From: Prevotella sp.
Lineage (GTDB): Bacteria > Bacteroidota > Bacteroidia > Bacteroidales > Bacteroidaceae
Assembly (NCBI GenBank): GCA_017469955.1
Contig: JAFUFJ010000013.1
Coordinates: forward strand, 1-34,106
Length of the DNA: 34,106 bases
Reading direction: 5' to 3'
Positions within the stretch are counted from its first letter, which is position 1; every line of letters begins with the position of its first letter. A program made the position numbers and the translations under genes. Under the pieces are notes generated by a model. The model was given only the letters and a program-made list of their open reading frames with translations, was not told the DNA's origin and made no database searches. Positions 15,247-23,816 of this stretch are shown in pieces.

Positions 15247-18200
15247 CTATTTCACGATCTTGCGTCCGCGACGAACGACGACACCCTTGTAGTTGTCGCT
15301 CACACGCTGGCCCGACAAGTTGTAGACAGGAGCCTTTTCAGCATCATCTGCATCGACGGTTGTGATGCCCGTAAGTACTTCAGGACTCTTGGTAAGGATA
15401 ACAGTCAGCATGTCAATGTCATCGTCTACGATGTGTCCGAACACGCCAGTAATGTCAAACATCTTACCGTCAATGTTGGCAGGCACCACAATATCGTCGC
15501 GCATCAGTGCGTTGGCTATGTAAAGAGGGCTGTCACTCGACGCGTCGCTGGCCAGGTAGAAGGGCTGCATGAACTCAGCAAGCGAGCATTCCTTGAGCAC
15601 AACCAGGTTGGAAGTGAGCGGAGATGCCAGCAGCTTCTCATTGCTATCAAGGGCAAGCAGCTCGGCAATAGTCGTCGTGATCGGTTCGGCTTCAGCACCT
15701 TCACTGACGGTGATTGTCTCGACGTTTGTCAAGCCTTCTGCCTCTTCAAGGTAAGCCATCCCGTCCTCAACGCTATAGAGACCTATCACTTCTCCGTTAA
15801 GGATGTCGTTCTCTTTCATCGACAGTTCCACCGTGAGAGAGACGGCTCCAGTGGCATCTCTGATGATAGCATCCCCGTCTTCGGCAACGATTACCTGCGC
15901 ATTTGTCAGCTTAAGAGCCACATAAGTCTCATTGTCCTGCTCCTTCAACTCTGCGATATTATCTACAGAAACGTAGTCTGGGAGGGGGCTCCATGCCGTG
16001 TCTTCTTCGGGGCTTTTCAGCAGATAGAGCTCGTCAATGATTTCGCCGTTGAGGATGTTTGTTCCGAATATAGCCGTGACATTGAAACGTTTGTTGTCGA
16101 TATCTGTCGGGACTTTGAGGTTCTTGATGCCCAAAGTACCGTATAGACGGGCACGTTTGTCACCCACGACTGCCCACACTCCTCCGTCACGAACGAGCTC
16201 AACTGTCTTGACAAGCACCATGTCGGCATAGTCGTTTTCAGTGAGTTCTTCGAAAGAAACCTCATGAGCTTCGAGTGCTGCTCCCGTGGAAACTGTGACA
16301 GCAGTGAGGTCGGTCTGGCCGGCTATGGGCTGTGCTATCGGCATCTTGTTGCGTGTTCCAGTCTGTAAATAGAGCACTCCGTTGAGGTGATTGCTACGCA
16401 AAGGCGACAATCCTACGTTGTCCAAGACGAGTGCACCGGTGGCATCTCTGATGTAGATGTCTGTGCCATGTACGTAGAGAACCTCAGCGTCGCTGAGCGT
16501 AAGGATGCACTTTGTGCCTTCTGCCTGTTGCTTGAATTCGGCAATATTGTCGACGATCGGCTGGTCTTCGACGGTGACTTTGCAGGTTGCAGAGAACTTT
16601 CCGTCGTCAGTTGTGGCTGCGATGACGCACGTTCCGGCAGCGACTCCCGTCACTTTTCCTTCGTTGTCAACCGTAGCTATCTGCTCATTGTCGGACTTCC
16701 AGGTGACCGATGTGCTGATATAGGAGGGCACTGGTTCCCATTGCATCGTGTGGCTGATGCCTACACCGATGGTGAGTTCTTCTTCGACGGTGATGCCTTT
16801 GAGCACGTATGTGTCTTCGATGTCGAAGGTGATGACGCCGTTTCGCTCCTGGATGTTGGTGAGTCCCCACTGGGTTTCCTCGCCCGACCAAGTGAGAAGG
16901 TTGGCCGGTGTGGTGGCGTTGTTGAGCTCTGTCACGCCTCTTCCGCCGGGGAACGGGTCGTTGGCGCTGGCCCTTCCCTGCCATCCTGCAGCCCTTACGA
17001 GCTCATAGTAGTTGTGGCTGGGGTTGTTGTTGACGCGGTTGTAGGCCCAGACACTGGTGTTTGTCGAGTCGACACGGAACACCAGCATACCGTGACCGGG
17101 CAGTTCTGCGTTCCACTTTGTTTGCTGTCGGTTTTCGATATAGAATGTTTCGTTGCGCACAGGTGTCGTGATACGATAGCCTGTATTGCTTGCGTCGATG
17201 CTCTGAAGGGTATACGATCCTTCGGAGGTAATGGTCTTTGGTTCGGTGAATCCCACGGCTGTGCGCTCGAGAAGCGAATAGCCTGCGGGGGTACGCCCGT
17301 AGTTAAAGTAGCTGCCTCCGGCCATGATCGACCAGTCAGCAGGGTGGTTGCTCGAGCCGTTCTCTTCGTAGTCGGCGTCATAGAAGTCAGGCAGTCCGAG
17401 CACGTGTCCGAACTCATGGCAGATGGTTCCGATGCCGTCAATGGTTGTTGTGCCATAGCTGGTCCATCCATAGAGCTCGACTGAGCTGGCATAGTCGCCT
17501 ATGCGTACGCCGTCTTTGCGGATGTTGCTGTAGTAAGCGAGGCTGTATCTGTGGGGCCAGAACAAGCGGCTATCGTTGCCACTGTAGTTGGCACCGTTGC
17601 CAGCCACGATGAAGTAGACCATGTCGACGACGCCATTATTGTCGCGGTCGTACTGACTGAAGTCGACATCGGCGTCGGCTGCGTTGATGGCTGCTGTGAG
17701 AATAGCCGTTGCATTCGATGTTCCCTGGGCGTCATACTGGCTGTAGTCGACCGAGTAGGGTCCGTAAACATCGAATTGGGGCTTGAATTTTCCTGCTGAG
17801 TTGTCGCTGAAATAGTCGCGCACACTGCCCGTATACTGCACACGCTGGCCGGTGGTTGAGCGGTAGCCTGTGTAGTTTTCTTTGTTGAACATGTCGACCA
17901 TGATGTCGTGATAGTCGGTGCGAGAGAACTTCTTATCGTTATACTCCACGAGGATAACCAGACCGCGGAAGTTGTTGTAGTCGTAGCGGCTTGCGCGCTG
18001 AGGGGCACGGGCCTTCGAGCGATTGCTCATCTCGGCGTCGTACATCTGCTTCACCTGAGGCCGCATGTCGGGAGCCTGATACTTCGCCTGGCCGGCCAGG
18101 AAGGCCTGCTCCGTGGCCGAACGACGGTCGGCATCGTGAGCCACCTGGGCGGTAGCCGTCAGCTGTCCGCCCTCCAGACGGGCGTATACATAGTAGCCTG

Positions 18201-18390
18201 CCTCATTTTTCACCACCGAATAGCCGTCGGTTGTGGTATTAAAACTTAGCCATTCGTCGCCATGCAGGCGCAGGGTCACGCTGCTTCCGTCGGGCTGATT
18301 CACTTTTACTGCACCCTTGTGGGCGGGTACTGCCAGCAATGTACACACATTGAAAAGGGCAATACTAAGTATCAAGTTTAGTCGTCTCAT
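15247..18390 (-). CDS. Secreted M6-family metalloprotease with Ig-like and OB-like repeats
   Basis: The 1047-residue protein has a signal peptide (MRRLNLILSIALFNVCTLLA). An M6 (immune inhibitor A-like) zinc metalloprotease domain follows, with the catalytic helix ICHEFGHVLGLPDFYD (HEFGH at 325-329) and downstream DWSIMAGGSYFNYGRTPAGY. A Big_2-type bacterial Ig domain spans roughly 530-612 (WKSDNEQIATVDNEGKVTGV). Two related repeats begin at about 613 and 808 (VDNIAEFKQQ and VDNIAELKEQ, each with IRDATGA), probably OB-fold domains. It ends with VYNLSGQRVSDNYKGVVV and RRGRKIVK, the Prevotella-type sorting-like tail. It probably degrades proteins outside the cell. It has its own promoter at 18416-18446 and its own terminator. 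Confidence 0.88.
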   Translation of the reverse strand: MRRLNLILSIALFNVCTLLAVPAHKGAVKVNQPDGSSVTLRLHGDEWLSFNTTTDGYSVVKNEAGYYVYARLEGGQLTATAQVAHDADRRSATEQAFLAGQAKYQAPDMRPQVKQMYDAEMSNRSKARAPQRASRYDYNNFRGLVILVEYNDKKFSRTDYHDIMVDMFNKENYTGYRSTTGQRVQYTGSVRDYFSDNSAGKFKPQFDVYGPYSVDYSQYDAQGTSNATAILTAAINAADADVDFSQYDRDNNGVVDMVYFIVAGNGANYSGNDSRLFWPHRYSLAYYSNIRKDGVRIGDYASSVELYGWTSYGTTTIDGIGTICHEFGHVLGLPDFYDADYEENGSSNHPADWSIMAGGSYFNYGRTPAGYSLLERTAVGFTEPKTITSEGSYTLQSIDASNTGYRITTPVRNETFYIENRQQTKWNAELPGHGMLVFRVDSTNTSVWAYNRVNNNPSHNYYELVRAAGWQGRASANDPFPGGRGVTELNNATTPANLLTWSGEETQWGLTNIQERNGVITFDIEDTYVLKGITVEEELTIGVGISHTMQWEPVPSYISTSVTWKSDNEQIATVDNEGKVTGVAAGTCVIAATTDDGKFSATCKVTVEDQPIVDNIAEFKQQAEGTKCILTLSDAEVLYVHGTDIYIRDATGALVLDNVGLSPLRSNHLNGVLYLQTGTRNKMPIAQPIAGQTDLTAVTVSTGAALEAHEVSFEELTENDYADMVLVKTVELVRDGGVWAVVGDKRARLYGTLGIKNLKVPTDIDNKRFNVTAIFGTNILNGEIIDELYLLKSPEEDTAWSPLPDYVSVDNIAELKEQDNETYVALKLTNAQVIVAEDGDAIIRDATGAVSLTVELSMKENDILNGEVIGLYSVEDGMAYLEEAEGLTNVETITVSEGAEAEPITTTIAELLALDSNEKLLASPLTSNLVVLKECSLAEFMQPFYLASDASSDSPLYIANALMRDDIVVPANIDGKMFDITGVFGHIVDDDIDMLTVILTKSPEVLTGITTVDADDAEKAPVYNLSGQRVSDNYKGVVVRRGRKIVK

Positions 18391-18415
18391 TGTCTATTTT
18401 TATAGATTAGTTTTG

Positions 18416-18446
18416 CAAAAGTACAAAAAATATGCGGAATAGCAAC
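18416..18446 (-). promoter_or_regulatory. Promoter for the M6 protease gene
   Basis: The minus strand shows TTG (about 18443-18446), a 19-bp spacer and TACTTTTG (18416-18423), 25 bp before the start codon. This matches TAnnTTTG. Confidence 0.65.
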
Positions 18447-18525
18447 ACAATTAACATTATTCAACTAAAATAGTTTCAATCTGCAACCTGTAGGCTCATG
18501 GCCGAGAGGACTGAGGGGGCTGATT

Positions 18526-18657
18526 GAGAAAGCTGAGAAGGTTGGTTGACAAAGCATAGGGTTTAGCTCCAGAAGTCTAAGGTTTCTTGTCAATAAAGCT
18601 ATCCTTTCTCACCCATAAAGCTATGACTTCTGGGGCTGAACCCTTAGCTTTCTCGGC
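18526..18657. repeat. 22-bp-period palindromic array D (6 units)
   Basis: Units start at 18526, 18548, 18570, 18592, 18614 and 18636. AA at unit positions 4-5 and C at 8 hold in all six; TT at 15-16 holds in all but the first. The last unit matches the last unit of array A for its first 18 bases. Units 2-3 are an imperfect reverse complement of units 5-6, so the array folds back like A. It has one unit more than A, B and C. It lies between the M6 protease promoter and the terminator of the upstream operon. Confidence 0.9.
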
Positions 18658-18775
18658 ATGACTGCTGCCCGACGGTGCCGGCCTTCAGACGCCTTCCGGC
18701 CCTGACGGCAGTGGCCGATGCAGTTCTTCCAGCCTGCAGGCCCGCCTGAACGACGGGAATCCTGCCCGGGAAACA
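18658..18775. other. Spacer between array D and the operon terminator
   Basis: This GC-rich stretch holds no gene or RNA that I can support. It contains short inverted GCCGGCC-type sequences but no convincing element. Confidence 0.4.
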
Positions 18776-18816
18776 GCAAAAAGAGAGGGCTGCCCCCGCA
18801 AGGAACAGCCCTCTCT
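18776..18816 (-). terminator. Intrinsic terminator ending the SusC/SusD five-gene operon
   Basis: On the minus strand AGAGAGGGCTG pairs perfectly with CAGCCCTCTCT (plus-strand 18806-18816 and 18782-18792) and is followed by a T-rich run (TTTTTGC). It is 42 bp after the stop of the last operon gene. Confidence 0.85.
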
Positions 18817-18857
18817 CTGTGTGTTATTGATGCGATCGGATGATCGGCATTGTCTGA

Positions 18858-21167
18858 TTAGCGAACGACTTTCTTGCCGTTTTCGATGACGATACCCTTG
18901 AAGGCATCGTTGACTTGCTGACCGGCAACGTTGTACTTCTTGGCAGCAACGCGGTGGGTCTCGGTCTTGACAGTCTCCACACCATCAGCAGGCTTCACAC
19001 CCTGATAGATCTTGAGGGCAACGTCTGACTTCACGCCACGGCCTACAACATAGACTTCAGCCTCACGATATGGAGTGTCAGCGGGCAGAGGCTCGGCGGT
19101 AACAGACACGTAGTTGATGTTGTTACGCTCTTCGTCGGTCTTATAGTTAGAGTCGTCTACGGTTACAGAAGTAATCCACTCAGGAGCATCGAGATAGTAC
19201 ATCTCGTTGTCGTCGGCGTCGAACCAAGGTGTAGCGGTGTAGACATAGGCAGCAGGAATGTTGTAGGTATCGTTGTCGACCTTGCTGGTTTCACCGTCGT
19301 CAGACACCTTGATTACGTTGGTGTTGGGAATCTCTACGGTGCCGTTGTTGGCGTAAAGCACGTCAGCTACACGAACCTTGTCAAACAGGCAAGTGAACTC
19401 GAGAGGGATGGTTTGGTCTGAATAATAGTGGTAAAGCGTCGTTGCACCACCTTCAGCATCGGGATAGTTGACCACGAAGCGGGCCACGTCTGGCATGTCG
19501 GCATCTTCGTCATGAAGGTCATGAGAGCGGAGGCCGCAGTTGACACCTTCCTGATCCCAACCGGTAATGGAAACCATGAACGGACGGTCGAGCACGATAG
19601 GCTCAACACCTTCTACGCCGAGCTCGTCGACAACCTTCTGGGTAAAGGTGATCTTATGGACGTAGTATACGCCTGTCTTAGTGTATTGTACCTCAGCAGG
19701 CTCTTCGTCGAGCACGACATCCTCGGCAGTTGCGGTCAAGACGGCAATCACGTCATCCTCGTCAGCCACGGCAAGTCCATTGGCCAACACGTGATAGCCG
19801 GTGATGGTCATGGTCAGCTCCTTGCCGACAGGCAGCGGGTTGGGGTTGTCGGCATAGAGGAAAGGCACATAGATGTCTTCCACATAGAGCGGGCTGATGG
19901 GAGCCGGGAAGGCCTGCTGAACAGCCACACAAGTACCAGTTCCATTATCTGCGTCGTCAATGGTACCCGTTCCGTAGAGGTAACCGGTAGAGAGCGAGCC
20001 GAAGCCGTAGCCAGAACCGTGGACGTCAAAGAACGCAGCCTGAACGGTAGAGTCGGCATAGACCACCTGCGGCCACCAGCGAGAACTTCGTTGTGCTTCA
20101 TTCAAGGTTGAAGGATCGTGGGTGTAATTGCTGCTGTAGTCGACAGAGAGCGTGAACGAATCGGTCTGCTCGGCAGTGACAATCGTAGGAGCTGCATAGT
20201 AGTAGCCTGGCTCGATGTTGACAGAATAGTTGTGGTTCTCATCGGCATTGGCGGTCACGTCGATGTAGCGAGATGCACCTTCAGTGGCACGATAGATGTA
20301 ATTGATGTGCCAATTGGTGGTTGCAGGATTGGAAGAAGCATTCTCGAATGTCACATCAGTCCAAGGTGCAACCTGGAGCATGGTAGGATAGTAGCCAGAG
20401 CCCGACTTGTCCCAACCGCGATAGAGGGCGCCTGCAGGCTTGGTATAGTAAGGCTTGTCGTAGTAGGTCAGTGTGCTGGAAGGCATGAAATACGGCGTAA
20501 GAGAATAGCCTGCGTATTGACCCTCGGTCAGCAAACGGACGAACCAGATGTCGTCGGCAAAGGTAATGACTTTGTTTTCTGCATCGATGGTAGCCTCGAT
20601 GTCTGTCAGATACCATCCGGCCTGATTGTTGTCATCACCTGCAAAATAGAAGTTACCAGAAATGTCAAACGGGCCATAAGTATCATTAGTGCCAGCAGCC
20701 TGACGGGCGATGGTCAGCGTTCCTGTAGCAAGGTCGACCGTACCAGTGAGGTCATTGTCAAACATACCAGAAAGGGTCACGGTGCCTGCAGCCTCGTCGG
20801 CTACCGATATGATGACGGAAGCTGTGCGGGCAGTGCCGGTCACTTTTGAAGGATCAGCATCTCGAGTGCTTGATGTTTTGTAGTCCCACTGATAGGGTCC
20901 GGCCAGCTCTGCTACTGAAGCGATGGCTTTTTTCGGAGCCTTTGCCACACGATTCTTCAGCGACTTGCTGCTGGAAAGCGTTCCGAGAACTTCGTTCTTC
21001 TCGATCGACATTACCGAGGCTTTTGCGTCACTTGCAAGAGCTGCGGGAGCTTTAGCCGTCACGGCCACATTGTTGTTCTTCATCTTCGCCTGTGCGTCTG
21101 TGACACTTTGGGCGAAAGTACCTGTCGTGGCAACAACTGCCAACATGGTAAGTAAAACTTTCTTCAT
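18858..21167 (-). CDS. Large secreted protein with Prevotella-type C-terminal tail, unknown function
   Basis: The 769-residue protein has a signal peptide (MKKVLLTMLAVVATTGTFAQ). A low-complexity lysine/alanine-rich linker follows (KAPAALASDAKASVM, RVAKAPKKAIASVAEL), then a long beta-rich body starting around AGPYQWDYKTSS. It ends with KYNVAGQQVNDAFKGIVIEN and GKKVVR, the same tail type as the M6 protease. No catalytic motif is visible. It is the last gene of the operon, 52 bp after the DUF4302 gene, and is followed directly by a terminator. It may be a surface protein that binds the operon's substrate, but this is inference from position only. Confidence 0.7.
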   Translation of the reverse strand: MKKVLLTMLAVVATTGTFAQSVTDAQAKMKNNNVAVTAKAPAALASDAKASVMSIEKNEVLGTLSSSKSLKNRVAKAPKKAIASVAELAGPYQWDYKTSSTRDADPSKVTGTARTASVIISVADEAAGTVTLSGMFDNDLTGTVDLATGTLTIARQAAGTNDTYGPFDISGNFYFAGDDNNQAGWYLTDIEATIDAENKVITFADDIWFVRLLTEGQYAGYSLTPYFMPSSTLTYYDKPYYTKPAGALYRGWDKSGSGYYPTMLQVAPWTDVTFENASSNPATTNWHINYIYRATEGASRYIDVTANADENHNYSVNIEPGYYYAAPTIVTAEQTDSFTLSVDYSSNYTHDPSTLNEAQRSSRWWPQVVYADSTVQAAFFDVHGSGYGFGSLSTGYLYGTGTIDDADNGTGTCVAVQQAFPAPISPLYVEDIYVPFLYADNPNPLPVGKELTMTITGYHVLANGLAVADEDDVIAVLTATAEDVVLDEEPAEVQYTKTGVYYVHKITFTQKVVDELGVEGVEPIVLDRPFMVSITGWDQEGVNCGLRSHDLHDEDADMPDVARFVVNYPDAEGGATTLYHYYSDQTIPLEFTCLFDKVRVADVLYANNGTVEIPNTNVIKVSDDGETSKVDNDTYNIPAAYVYTATPWFDADDNEMYYLDAPEWITSVTVDDSNYKTDEERNNINYVSVTAEPLPADTPYREAEVYVVGRGVKSDVALKIYQGVKPADGVETVKTETHRVAAKKYNVAGQQVNDAFKGIVIENGKKVVR

Positions 21168-21219
21168 AATACAACAATTTTAATTAATAAAGTAAATAAA
21201 TAAAAACAATCTTATTACA

Positions 21220-22569
21220 TTAGACTCTTGTGAATGCAACAAATATCTCGCCTGATGCGGAATGCAGCTGGAGCGTGCCCAGATTGAAGGCCGAACGGTC
21301 TTTCGTTCCTACGAAGGCTCCGGTGAAACCGTTCAGGAAGTCAAGGGCTGCAGGGACAGAGTTGATGAATGGCTGAGAGGCTTCACGCACCTCAACCTCG
21401 CCAAAGACAACCTGTTCGCCGTCATACTGAACGGGATAGTCGAAGAATACGTTCGACGTAGCGTTACGGCTGTTGCGATAGGTGATGCGGAAGGTGGCCT
21501 TGGTTCCGTCTTCGTTCAGGCCCGTAAAGGCGGCATTGGTGAAGGTCAAAGAGCGTGCACGCAGGCCATTATAGAGACCGTCGACAAGCGTCTGGGCTGC
21601 CTCTGACATCGAAGATGAGCGGGTCATACGCCATGACTTGCCGTTTTCGAGCTCCTCAACGAAATACTTTGTGGGGTCGGCTCCTGCGATGGTAAACTCA
21701 GGATTGGCCACACACTTGAAGATGTCGGCCTCGGCATCGTAGGCAAACTCTTGGGCTGCAGCTCCGTCAACCGTCAACAAGGGAGCACGGAAGCGCAGAT
21801 AGTAGGTGTCGTTGCGCTTGGTGATCATGAACGGATGGTAGGAACCGTTGGTCAGATAGTCGCCGTCGTAGGGGTAGATATTGGGCATGGTCGTGCTCAG
21901 TTCTTCTACCTTCATGATGCTGTCGCCCACGGTGATGACGTTGTAGTTGGGAATGGTAGATGGGAAGATGTTGGCAAGGAAGCTGTTGACGTCGTCAATA
22001 TACTCCTTGAAGTCGGTGCCTACAGGCAGACGGGTCAGACGGTTGTAGGTACCGCGCTTCTTTCCTTTCAGCATCACATAGCCCTCGTCAATATTGGATT
22101 CGACAATCACAAACTCGTAGTCGCCACCGACTCCCGTGCCCCAGACGTTGGTAGAACTGCCGGGAAGATAGCGAACATCGGGATCGGAGAAGGCATGTAC
22201 GTTGGGGTTCTCGGAGTTGAATGTCAGAACCGGACCATTGTCGGTGATGACTTCCCAAAGCGACTGGTATTCCCTATACACATTGCCTGAGAAAACATTG
22301 TTCATGCCTACATTGACTGACATGTCCTTGTTGAACTTGACCATCCAATGATAGCCCGTGCCGGTGTATTCGGCATCGTCGGTGGTAGGATAGTATTCTA
22401 ACACCCAACCGCCCTCAGACGACTGGAGCATGCTGGTGTATTTCTCGCTGGCTGCATTCAGACGTTCGGCTGCCGAGGCGTCGAAAATGTCGTCTTCCTC
22501 GTGTACACAGCCCGTCAAGAGCAGTGACATGCAGCCAAAAAGCAATGAAAACTGAAATATCTTCTTCAT
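21220..22569 (-). CDS. DUF4302 domain lipoprotein
   Basis: The 449-residue protein has a lipoprotein signal (MKKIFQFSLLFGCMSLLLTG then C20). The DUF4302 region starts around YTSMLQSSEGGWVLEYYPT and continues with repeated beta-rich segments (GYHWMVKFNKDMSVNVGM, GGDYEFVIVES, YVMLKGKKRGT). The family is found in Bacteroidetes, mostly beside SusC/SusD genes, and has no assigned reaction. It is the fourth gene of the operon, 15 bp after the HExxH lipoprotein gene and 52 bp before the tailed secreted protein. It probably sits on the outer membrane with the SusC/SusD complex. Confidence 0.85.
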   Translation of the reverse strand: MKKIFQFSLLFGCMSLLLTGCVHEEDDIFDASAAERLNAASEKYTSMLQSSEGGWVLEYYPTTDDAEYTGTGYHWMVKFNKDMSVNVGMNNVFSGNVYREYQSLWEVITDNGPVLTFNSENPNVHAFSDPDVRYLPGSSTNVWGTGVGGDYEFVIVESNIDEGYVMLKGKKRGTYNRLTRLPVGTDFKEYIDDVNSFLANIFPSTIPNYNVITVGDSIMKVEELSTTMPNIYPYDGDYLTNGSYHPFMITKRNDTYYLRFRAPLLTVDGAAAQEFAYDAEADIFKCVANPEFTIAGADPTKYFVEELENGKSWRMTRSSSMSEAAQTLVDGLYNGLRARSLTFTNAAFTGLNEDGTKATFRITYRNSRNATSNVFFDYPVQYDGEQVVFGEVEVREASQPFINSVPAALDFLNGFTGAFVGTKDRSAFNLGTLQLHSASGEIFVAFTRV

Positions 22570-22584
22570 ATATGCTGTCCTCCT

Positions 22585-23799
22585 TTATTTAATCATTAAA
22601 CTCTCATACTGGTCAATCTGCTCAAGAAGCTTCTCCATCACGGTCTTGCTCGGATCTTCTTCGGAGGGTTGTACCAGACGGTTGACAAGATGACCATTCT
22701 GAACGATGAAGCTGCCATCGGCGTCAGTAACGTAGGTACGCTCCTGAAGGTCGCGACGCATCACGTCAATGTCAATGTTATAATAGGTCTGCAACCACTC
22801 GCGTACCATCTGCAGTTTCTGGCCGATGAGCTCGTCGCCATGGATGCCGCTGGGCCAGTCATAGACCCACTTGCCGTTTTCAAGGGCTGCGTAGCCGTTG
22901 GCATTGCGCTTGATGACCTTGCGGACAAGCTTGATTGACGAACTGCTGACTTCATGAACATAGCCGACCGTGTCGGGATGGGCACCGCTTGCAAGCAGCG
23001 CATAGATGGAGTCAGGATTGCTCAGGTCGTTAGACTCCCACTCATACTTGGCTGCTCCGACGAGGCGCTGCCACTGAAGTGAGTCGTTACCGATGTAGCA
23101 AGAGAGGGTCTCCACCCAGTCGTCTGCGGCTTGTGAGCCTGCATATGGTGTGACAAAACCCTTGCCCGCAGCCAGTGAGTCGTGAGTCTCACCCCAAGAG
23201 AGGGGGTCGTACTTACCGTTGCTGAGCAGGTTGAACGCCTGGGGACGTGAGTGATGCTGGTCGAGAATGTGGCCAAACTCGTGGTGCATCACATGGAAGA
23301 AATACTTGTTCAGGTGGTCAATGTTGTTTTCATCGAGAGAATTGACCTTATAAAGATATATCTTCAGACCGCCTTCGGCAGTACCCAATGTCTCGGTATG
23401 CGACGTGGCATTGACAGAAGGAGAACCTGTCAGAAGGATGATGCGGGGAGAAGTGATCTTCATGAACTCTTCACCACCCTGCTTCTCATAGACCTCATAC
23501 CACAGATACTTGGTGAGGACGGCCAGCTTCTTGCTGACTTCATAGCCGGCAGGGATCAGGTTCTTCTGCTTGTCAGACATGATGTCCTGAAGCTTATAGA
23601 TGTAGCGCAGGTTATACTTCTCAAGGAAGTTCTTCTTGATGAAGGTGTCCAAGGGGAAGGTATAGACGCTACGATCAAGTGGATAGTCGTTGGTGTCGAA
23701 AATACTTGGGCCGAAGTCGTCGTCGCTGCATGACACAACAGAACCCATTGCGACCATTGCCACAAAGGCAAACAGCAATATTCTCAAATTTGATTTCAT
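22585..23799 (-). CDS. Substrate import-associated zinc metallohydrolase lipoprotein
   Basis: The 404-residue lipoprotein has a signal with the cleavage region GSVVSC (C24). The zinc motif is HVMHHEFGHILDQHH, with HEFGH at residues 173-177. Downstream, TPYAGSQAADDWVETLSCYI may supply a third ligand. This matches the Bacteroidetes family of putative zinc-binding metallopeptidases encoded beside SusC/SusD pairs. It would be surface-exposed and could trim peptide substrates before import. The proteolytic activity and substrate are inferred. It is the third gene of the operon, 17 bp after susD and 15 bp before the DUF4302 gene. Confidence 0.88.
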   Translation of the reverse strand: MKSNLRILLFAFVAMVAMGSVVSCSDDDFGPSIFDTNDYPLDRSVYTFPLDTFIKKNFLEKYNLRYIYKLQDIMSDKQKNLIPAGYEVSKKLAVLTKYLWYEVYEKQGGEEFMKITSPRIILLTGSPSVNATSHTETLGTAEGGLKIYLYKVNSLDENNIDHLNKYFFHVMHHEFGHILDQHHSRPQAFNLLSNGKYDPLSWGETHDSLAAGKGFVTPYAGSQAADDWVETLSCYIGNDSLQWQRLVGAAKYEWESNDLSNPDSIYALLASGAHPDTVGYVHEVSSSSIKLVRKVIKRNANGYAALENGKWVYDWPSGIHGDELIGQKLQMVREWLQTYYNIDIDVMRRDLQERTYVTDADGSFIVQNGHLVNRLVQPSEEDPSKTVMEKLLEQIDQYESLMIK

Positions 23800-23816
23800 A
23801 TGATGTTCCTCCTCTA

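Noticed and set aside
16387-17484. 365-codon plus-strand open frame
   Set aside because: It is antisense to the M6 protease catalytic region, which is clearly coding on the minus strand.
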